Assembly (NCBI RefSeq): GCF_047948215.1
Contig: NC_134458.1
Location: 138,430,536-138,494,535 of the forward strand
Source: Lycorma delicatula
Lineage: Eukaryota > Arthropoda > Insecta > Hemiptera > Fulgoridae
Reading direction: 5' to 3'
DNA: 64,000 nucleotides
A program made the position numbers and the translations under genes. A model generated the notes under the pieces. The model was not told the origin of the DNA. It did not search any database and was given only the letters and a program-made list of their open reading frames with translations. Positions 57,855-64,000 of this stretch are shown in pieces (positions within the stretch are counted from its first letter, which is position 1; each line of letters opens with the position of its first letter).

Positions 57855-58700
57855 TCAGTATGTACTTTATTTTTACGCAGAAGGAAAAATCTGCACACAG
57901 ACGGCCAGCAGCCCCCACAACTGGGTGTATGAGGTTTCCCGCAGAAGGCGGGAACTCACTAAACTACCTCCCTCTGTGACAACATGCCCACCATACCTGC
58001 CGTAATGGCATTACTCAGGACATGCTGTGTTCCCGCGGGTTACACAGGACGGTTTCAGGAGTCCCACACACATCACCAGTAGTAGCGGCCCTAGAGCTCC
58101 AAACTACCTCCATGTGCAGGCTGTCCCTATCCCGCCCTCCCCATGCGTTCCGGCAAAACTGCAACTGTCTGAGCCTCCATCACATCTCCGTGGCATTATT
58201 TGTTCCCTATGGCCTTCATCCATGGGGGTCCGTGGCACAACCTAGGTCACCACTAATAGAGGGACACTACTGGTTGCCTCCCTGAATCCATTGCCGCCGC
58301 TGGGCAGACGGACTCACCGGGGCAGACGACGTCAACCCCATTCCTTGACAGCAGAATCTTCTGACATCTAACTGAGAGAACGGCTCCAGAAGTCCTCACA
58401 TATCATCGGTAGTAGCGACCCAAGGGCCCCAACTACCTCCATGTGCAGTCTGTCCCTTCCCCATCCTTCCCGTATTCCCACTAATCCTTCCATGGCCTTT
58501 AGCTCCAGGACCGTCCGAAATCATGTTCCACACCATCTACACTGGTTCCGGTCATGCAGCATAGTCTGCATGACTTCCTGCGGGGTCTAGAAAGTCACTC
58601 CTTCCGGTTTAAATGCCATCCACCACGGACACTCTAAAAATGTCTGTTCAATTGTGTCCACGTGACTGTAGTAGATGCATTCCGAGGAAGGACTGCTTAT
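57855..58700 (-). pseudogene. R1-type LINE 3' end: ORF2 C-terminus and 3' UTR
   Basis: On the minus strand CIYYSHVDTIEQTFLECPWW then MAFKPEGVTF*TPQEVMQTM and LHDRNQ...FRTVLELKAMEGL (58680-58480) follow the C-terminal zinc-finger pattern of R1-clade ORF2, CxxCxxxxDTxEHTFFECPxW...V.TPQ.VVQ.ML...W..V..F...VLxxK. The second cysteine has become tyrosine and a stop interrupts the frame. Downstream is a GC-rich 3' UTR of about 600 bases ending near GCGTAAAAATAAAG at 57855. The copy is cut at about 58700, where A+T-rich flank begins abruptly, as in a 5'-truncated insertion. Confidence 0.72.
58045..58470 (-). repeat. Direct duplication inside the LINE 3' UTR
   Basis: The plus strand holds CAGGAGTCCCACACACATCA, AGTAGTAGCGGCCCTAGAGC and AACTACCTCCATGTGCAGGC at 58052-58123. 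It also holds CAGAAGTCCTCACATATCAT, GTAGTAGCGACCCAAGGGCC and AACTACCTCCATGTGCAGTC at 58386-58454. The two segments of about 75 bases lie about 330 bases apart in the same orientation and have diverged at several positions. Confidence 0.75.
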
Positions 58701-58858
58701 AGTCGAGTTGTTATTTTAATATGTTAATATGGATGATATGTAAAATGATCGGTATATTTAATAAATTGCTATATATTTATTAAATTCTCCAACATTGGAA
58801 GCGATTATACATATTAACGATAATTATGCATAATCATCGGATTAATCAAATTTACTCT

Positions 58859-58860
<2 letters not shown>

Positions 58861-58897
<37 letters not shown>
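58861..58897. repeat. (TA)n microsatellite
   Basis: Pure dinucleotide run of about 37 bases; a second run lies at 59093-59120. Confidence 0.9.
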
Positions 58898-58903
<6 letters not shown>

Positions 58904-59088
58904 ATGATGGTAAAAAAATTCAATATTTAATCAATAGATACAGAAAAACTGGTATATCAGTATTAGTAAATATGAAGTTGCTAATGATTTAATAGTAAAA
59001 AAGATTTTTGGGATGAAATTCATCATTTTTACTTAATATTGAAAAACAGATAAAACCTTTACACAAGTGCAAAATTATGATGTTACTG

Positions 59089-59123
<35 letters not shown>

Positions 59124-59824
59124 TAAGTGTATCAATCGTATTTTTCTGTTTACAGCTGTATTTTTTTGCAAAGATATTAAAAAGTTTTCATCGCTTAATC
59201 ACAATTTTTAAACAATATCCAAATTATACAATATACATATGTGTAGATACAAACAAAACTAATCATATGATGAAAAAACACCGTATGATGAAAAACGTGT
59301 AAGACACGTGTCATGCTCCATTAAACACGTGTTCTTCACTGTTTGATGTGTTCATCTCTTCTTCCTCCCTCTTACCAAGTTTTTTCCAGTACCTCCTTTC
59401 AATTCTTTCCGATCCTTCTCCCCTAATCATATATAAAACCTTTCATATGACACGACCTCATTCATTCTATGGTCGACAGAAGAACTTCCTCTTTCTGTGC
59501 CAATACGCCCACTATTTCTATTGTTATTCACGCTTACAAAATCCACTTAAGTATTCTTCCTTCACATTGCGGGGGATCCGTCCAATTCAGTACAGCATTT
59601 TTTCCCCTTAATTGTGTAGGATGTTTAAAAAAGTATGAAATTAGTAGTCCTTTATATTTGTATATAAATAATTTATTTTCTCTTATTTATATAAGAAGAA
59701 AATACAAGAGGTGTGTCTTTATTTACTGCCAAAGAGAAGTAGCATAGTTGTTTCAATATTAGATAAAATCAAACATATTTAAAAAATAGGTTTTATTTTT
59801 TTAAATATTCCTTAATATTAATAC

Positions 59825-59825
<1 letters not shown>

Positions 59826-59855
<30 letters not shown>
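59826..59855. repeat. (ATT)n microsatellite
   Basis: About ten uninterrupted ATT units. Confidence 0.9.
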
Positions 59856-60194
59856 TGATCTACCCGTTTCGATTTAAATAAATACAGGATTGGGAAACAA
59901 TTATAATTGTGTAAACAGTAATCTCAATTACAATACTTTCACTTCTTTTTTTCAATAGTTTGTTCCTAATAAATTTGAAATAAAATTTTTTAAATTAAAT
60001 TACGTACCTACACGTTTGATTTAATCAGATTTTTTAATGTTTCACTTTCTTAACTATCTATTTTTATTCCTAAAACCTTTTACAAATTATTACTTTTTTA
60101 CGCTTGCTGGCATCTACACGTGCCATTATGATATTATTAAAGCTTCATTATTTTATTTTGATAATAAGAAATTGTCTTTATAACATTTGACAAT

Positions 60195-60265
60195 TTTTTT
60201 AGCCTGACCAGAATTTGAACCTAGAATTTTTTGGATAATATATCTGTTAAGTGACGAAATTATAG
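60195..60265 (-). repeat. Possible SINE relic
   Basis: On the minus strand CTAGGTTCAAATTCTGGTC (B-box-like, about 60204-60222) is preceded about 35 bases earlier by CACTTAACAGATATATTATC, a poor A box. It resembles the tRNA-derived SINEs in this window but is degraded. Confidence 0.33.
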
Positions 60266-61204
60266 AAAGTATAATATATTTATACGTATTTTTTATGTAA
60301 TCTAATTTTTTATGCTGTCTTACTTACAACAGTTGAACATAGACTGATACTAGATTACACAAATGGTTCTTGAAAATGGCACAGTAATCTTTAATAAAAG
60401 TTATTTAATTCAAAGAAAACTAAGGAAAGAGACGAAAATAAATATTTTCCACTGAATAGAATGCCCTGTTACTCGTTTAAATGCTGATGATATTTACCTC
60501 TACATAAATTTCCGTAATTATTTTCATCAAATGTATTGGCTGTGTAATGAGCATTCAGAGAAAGCAACTCCAATATCCCTTCTAATAAAGGAGCATTAAA
60601 TTCGTTACTTGCATAAGAGGAACTCGTATATTTTAGTGAGGATCAGTCATTCTTTATTGTTAAATTAGTATACTTTATCTTTGCTCTTTAAGCAATTTAC
60701 TATCTTATTATGGAGGTATTAGCCAAAAACTGATGTCAATAAAATTGTTAGATCATTATTTTCTAATTCATTAGAGTTAAAGGCTTTATTCTTAGGTAAA
60801 ATTTTTATGATAAATTTACTTTTCTTCTAAGAATCCCAGGTGTCTAACCTGTAAATACTATATTAAAATCCTTCTGTTTTTGAAACTTATCTTTATATTT
60901 ATTTCCAAGAAGTTTATATATACTAGTATTAGAATGGCAAAGTGAAATAAGCAAAATAATTACTTTTTTCCGGTAAAATAAGGAAAAATATAGAAATTCA
61001 CTCGATACAAAGAAAAAGGAACGGTAAACGGTTTTTTTAAAGAATTAATTGAAAAACTAGATTACGCTAAAAAAACCGTTACAAAATTGTTATTTAAAAT
61101 TAAAACATAGAGGCCACTTGGATTGTTAAACATTACAATGAGTAGAACTAAGTTAAATTGTACAGAAGAAATAAGCGAATAAAATAAGTATTAGTATTAA
61201 TATT

Positions 61205-61275
61205 AATTTTTTTTTGTCTTCAGTCATTTGACTGGTTTGATGCAGCTCTCCAAGATTCCCTATCTAGTGCTATGA
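61205..61275 (-). mobile_element. 3' end of an RTE-type LINE, inverted copy
   Basis: The minus strand reads ALDRESWRAASNQSND and TGA (stop at 61222-61220), then AGACAAAAAAAAA. It is the same 3' coding end as at 44468-44522, in the opposite orientation. Homology stops after about 17 codons, so this is a very short 5'-truncated insertion. Confidence 0.65.
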
Positions 61276-61359
61276 TATTAATAAATGCTATGAAAAAGTA
61301 CATTAATAAATAATTCTTATTCATTGATTTCTTTACTTTTTTATGTATAAGTAGCCGAT

Positions 61360-61440
61360 TGGGCGAACGAAGCGAGCCCCGAAAGTCTAGAGAGGACTCG
61401 CCCCATGACCCCGATGTGTTCGTTACCCTCATAATTGTGA
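61360..61440. other. GC-rich patch with GCGAACGAAGCGAGC
   Basis: CGATTGGGCGAACGAAGCGAGCCCCG, then GAGGACTCGCCCCATGACCC, in otherwise A+T-rich DNA. The GCGAACGAAGCGAGC core is also found in the fold-back elements at 5336-5633 and 57670-57815, suggesting a relic of that repeat group. Confidence 0.4.
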
Positions 61441-61680
61441 GAATAATACTGATAAATAACAACTAAAGTATTGTCATTTTTAATTTTTTATTGGATTGCC
61501 AGTATTGTAATTCAGTTTTTTCAGGCTTTATACCCTGAAAAAAAATTGAATCACAAAAGGTAGAATAGAAGTAACTGTGGTAACTAAAATACACATACCT
61601 TTGACGACGAAAAATTCGTAACTTATTTCTATTGCCACGGTGATAGAAGTATAATAATGAAGTAAAAGGATTAATCTTTT

Positions 61681-62810
61681 TACTTCCTTGTACGAAATAA
61701 AGGAAGTATTGTGATCGCGAAAAATTTCGGTTTTCAGATTTCAACGAAAATATCCATTTTGACCATCCCTGAATTCATTTTGACTAGTTTCGGCGTGACG
61801 TCCGTACGTATGTATCTCGTATAACTCAAAAACGATTTGCCCTAGGATGTTGAAATTTTGGATTTAGGACTGTTATATTATCTAGTTGTGCACCTTCCCT
61901 TTTGACTGCAATCGACAGGACCAAAAGTCTCCAACAAAGCCCGAAATCCAAAGAAATTGAATTTTGGAATTTTTCTTGAGTGTAGTAATATGCCCTCATT
62001 AAGAGCTTTTAAACGATATATCATAAGTGGTACTAATTTTCACTGGCTCCAGAGTTTTAGCCAAATAAAATTTTAATTAATGAAATATTTGGATCTTACA
62101 AGGGGAAGGCATAACGGTTCGAATCCGACTTCATTTACTTTTTTTTTTAACTTTTATTTTAATTTAAATATATAAATTTATTAATAATTATTAACCTATG
62201 ATTGTAAAAAAAAATTACAATAAATAATAATCCAATAATAACAATAAAAAATGAAAGCCCAAAATCCAAATTTTTGGATTTTGGGCTTTTTGGGCATTTT
62301 TGGTCAAGTCGATTGCAACCGAAAGGGAAGGTACACAATTAGATGTTACAATAATCCTAAATCCAAAATTTCAACTTCCTACGGCTAATCGTTTTTGAGT
62401 TATGTAAGATACGTACGTACGTACAGACGTCACGCCAAAACTAGTCAAAATGGATTCAGGGATGGTCAAAATGGATATTTCCATTAGTAGTAATAAGCTC
62501 CATTGAGAACTTTTCAACGATATATCATGGTACTTATTACCATTTTTACTGATTCCAGAGTTATAGCCAAATGAAATTTTAATTAATGAAATATTTGGAT
62601 CTTAGAAAGGGAAGACACGTCGTTTCGAATCAGACTTAATCTCCTTTTTATAACTTTTTTTTAATTTAAATATATTGATTTATTAGTAATTATTAACCTC
62701 TGATTGTAAAAAATATTTTCAACAAATAATAATTCAATAATAACAATAAAAGAAAGAATACAAAAAAAAATATGAGAAGTTATTAATCAAATAAATTTTA
62801 TGTACTTCTT
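61681..62810 (+). repeat. Complex hairpin-ended repeat, family C (inverted plus direct halves)
   Basis: Opens with a snap-back hairpin TTACTTCCTTGTACG...AAAGGAAGTA (61680-61708). Segment 61741-61955 (CATTTTGACCATCCCTGAAT..., GACTAGTTTCGGCGTGACG, GAAATTTTGGATTTAGGAC) returns inverted at 62285-62500. Segment 61989-62253 (GATATATCATAAGTGGTAC..., AATGAAATATTTGGATCTTA, GGTTCGAATCCGACTT) returns direct at 62491-62755. The right end has ATGTACTTCTTTA near 62799, a weak match to the left end. This layout implies two overlapping insertions or a rearrangement of one element. The GGTTCGAATCC is B-box-like but has no A box at the right distance. Confidence 0.7.
62254..62289. repeat. Perfect 17-bp-arm palindrome
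   Basis: AAAGCCCAAAATCCAAA and TTTGGATTTTGGGCTTT are exact inverted copies separated by two bases, at the junction of the inverted halves of family C. It is likely to extrude a hairpin. Confidence 0.85.
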
Positions 62811-62879
62811 TATTTAAAAAAAAAAATGTTTTTGACATTTTATTTTGACATCAGATGAAAATTAGAGAGCTTTTAATTC

Positions 62880-63389
62880 GTTTGTCACTAAGGTGCTACG
62901 CAACAAAGTCGAGGAGGGGCGCCGGCGTGGATTTTAGAGTTAGCGAAGGGCGGATAGCCCCGGTCATGAGGGCCGGCATGCTGAGGTGTGTCGGTTATGA
63001 TGATCGACCGGGGACTCCGGGGTCCTTAGGCTGGGATGAGGCAAAATAAAAGACTCTGACCCGGCTGCTGGGTTGGGGACCGGGGTCGGCTTGGTCAAGC
63101 CCGGTTCTCCCTTCTCAGTGATTAGAGGCGTGAGGAATCGAAAAGTATAGACCGAGACCCGGTCTCCGGGGAGGGACCCTGGAACGAGATAGTCGGGTCC
63201 GGTACATCTCTTCCGGAAACTAGAGGCAGGCGATAAAAAGATCCACCGGGGGGACTGAACTGCCATGCCGGACGTACTGCTGGTAGGTGGGGAGACCCTC
63301 TTAGAGTTGAAGGACGCTCTCTTGGACTGAGCTTTACTTGAATATATGTCCGGTCCAGAGGAGTAAGGGATAATGAAACAAAAAAAATC
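62880..63389 (+). mobile_element. LINE-like 3' UTR with A-rich end
   Basis: A 500-base GC-rich block inserted in A+T-rich DNA. It includes GTCGGCTTGGTCAAGCCCGG, AGACCCGGTCTCCGGGGAG, GGAACGAGATAGTCGGGTCC, GAACTGCCATGCCGG and TGTCCGGTCCAGAGGAGTAAG, and ends GATAATGAAACAAAAAAAA. The one-sided A-rich end and sharp left boundary fit a 5'-truncated non-LTR retrotransposon 3' UTR, possibly R1- or I-like. Open frames on both strands (62855-63049 +, 62964-63433 -) are composition effects. Confidence 0.5.
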
Positions 63390-63467
63390 TCACTGTCCAG
63401 TTTATTCCACTCAATTTTAAAATAGATTACCACTTTTTATTGTACATTAATTTATAAATATACATTG

Positions 63468-63471
<4 letters not shown>

Positions 63472-63509
<38 letters not shown>
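63472..63509. repeat. (TA)n microsatellite
   Basis: Pure TA run of about 38 bases. Confidence 0.9.
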
Positions 63510-63514
<5 letters not shown>

Positions 63515-64000
63515 TATTTTAGATTCCAATAAGGTGATAAACACTGGTTCTATTGAGAAATTCAGTAAGTTAAATTTACAAAAATTATTTATTTTAATTG
63601 TAACTAAATAGTTAAGTAAACCGGAAATATATTGTTTCATGTAAATAACTTTTTTTTTCCATTCTATAATTCAATAAACTTCTTTTAAGTAAAAACTGTG
63701 AATATTACGTATTTCCAATTTTTATAGCAAGGGTAATAAAACATATTTTCTAGCCAAAAATCATCCCGACCCGAACTTTTTCCAAAATTGACGAGTTATT
63801 AAATAAAGATATTTAATTGAGGAAAAATTATTTTCATCAATTTTTAACATCAGATTAAGATCATGTAAAAAAGTTATGTGTGTGTGTCTGCGCGCGCGCT
63901 ATTAGTAATCGACTAACTTTTAATTTGGCGCTGATTTCCAAAAATGTATATTTAAGAAGAATGAATTTGTATTATTTCTTAATTTTTATATAATTTAAGT
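63510..64000. other. A+T-rich stretch without genes
   Basis: No gene. A (TG)n(CG)n tract occupies about 63877-63899, resembling the alternating tracts in the hairpin-ended repeats, but no other module of that family was seen before the window ends. Confidence 0.5.

Larger units (their letters stand above)
58701..61200. other. A+T-rich stretch with microsatellites
   Basis: Contains (TA)n at 58861-58897 and 59093-59120 and (ATT)n at 59826-59855. Pyrimidine-rich DNA at 59350-59600 gives overlapping short open frames without domains. No gene is supported. Confidence 0.55.

Noticed and set aside
58022..58285. Plus-strand frames of 87 and 72 codons
   Set aside because: They are antisense to the R1-type LINE 3' end; open only because of base composition.
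59348..59747. Two overlapping plus-strand frames of about 90 codons
   Set aside because: Pyrimidine-rich DNA opens several frames at once; no domain, promoter or splice context.
62855..63433. Frames of 64-103 codons in the GC-rich block
   Set aside because: Overlapping frames on both strands in a 3' UTR-like insert, with no domain.
1..64000. LTR retrotransposons or endogenous viral sequences
   Set aside because: No pair of long direct repeats and no protease, integrase or capsid-like motif was seen.

Overview
This window looks like nuclear DNA from an arthropod, most likely an insect. The DNA is strongly A+T rich with long gene-poor stretches, no operon-like coding, many (TG)n, (TA)n and (CA)n microsatellites, and a dense mix of decayed transposons: Jockey-, R1- and RTE-type LINEs, a mariner, a ZBED/GTF2IRD2-type hAT, a Merlin/ISXO2-type element, a PIF1/Helitron-type helicase scrap, tRNA-derived SINEs and MITEs. 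A hemipteran source is my inference from the look of several repeats; no search was possible.

Only one host-gene piece is well supported. On the minus strand, 18245-18442 is a 66-codon first coding exon (MVRSFAQWTK..., then an Asn/Ser/Thr-rich linker) ending exactly in phase 0 at a consensus GTAAGT donor. About 200 bp upstream is a textbook TATA-less core promoter: a doubled TCAGT initiator near 18639 with the downstream element AGACGT at exactly +28. If this reading is right, 1-18244 is mostly the first intron of that gene and the sequence to the right is its upstream flank. Two further exon-like scraps (3338-3481 +, 33095-33212 +) are offered at low confidence.

Left part (1-18 kb): a LINE endonuclease scrap, a hairpin-ended repeat (670-1260), four or five tRNA-SINE copies including a head-to-head pair at 10.6 kb, an almost perfect 298-bp fold-back MITE with an 8-bp target duplication (5336-5633), and a TA-flanked MITE (6396-6885). 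Middle (18-42 kb): the promoter and exon, a hairpin-ended repeat, a nearly full-length dead hAT that still has a 5' terminal sequence and TATA promoter (20.6-22.85 kb), a minisatellite, a dead Merlin-like transposase (26.2-27.0 kb), several LINE fragments, a dead mariner (35.4-36.6 kb) and a frameshifted helicase fragment (39.2-39.65 kb). Right part (43-64 kb): a packed array of a MITE, an RTE tail, a hairpin-ended repeat and a Jockey-type LINE that keeps its 5' leader, ORF1 and 3' tail but has no ORF2 (45.53-47.88 kb), then a SINE, an R1-type LINE 3' end, a complex inverted/direct repeat (61.7-62.8 kb) and another LINE-like 3' end.

The most unusual signal is that at least six non-autonomous repeats, usually classed apart, share one module order: a snap-back terminal hairpin with TACTTTC/GAAAGTA arms, a GTATGTACG-type block, then an 'ACCGATTTTnATnAAAnTTGG' sentence followed by an 'ATATGnGGCATTGAT'-like block. 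This suggests one undescribed hairpin-ended element superfamily.
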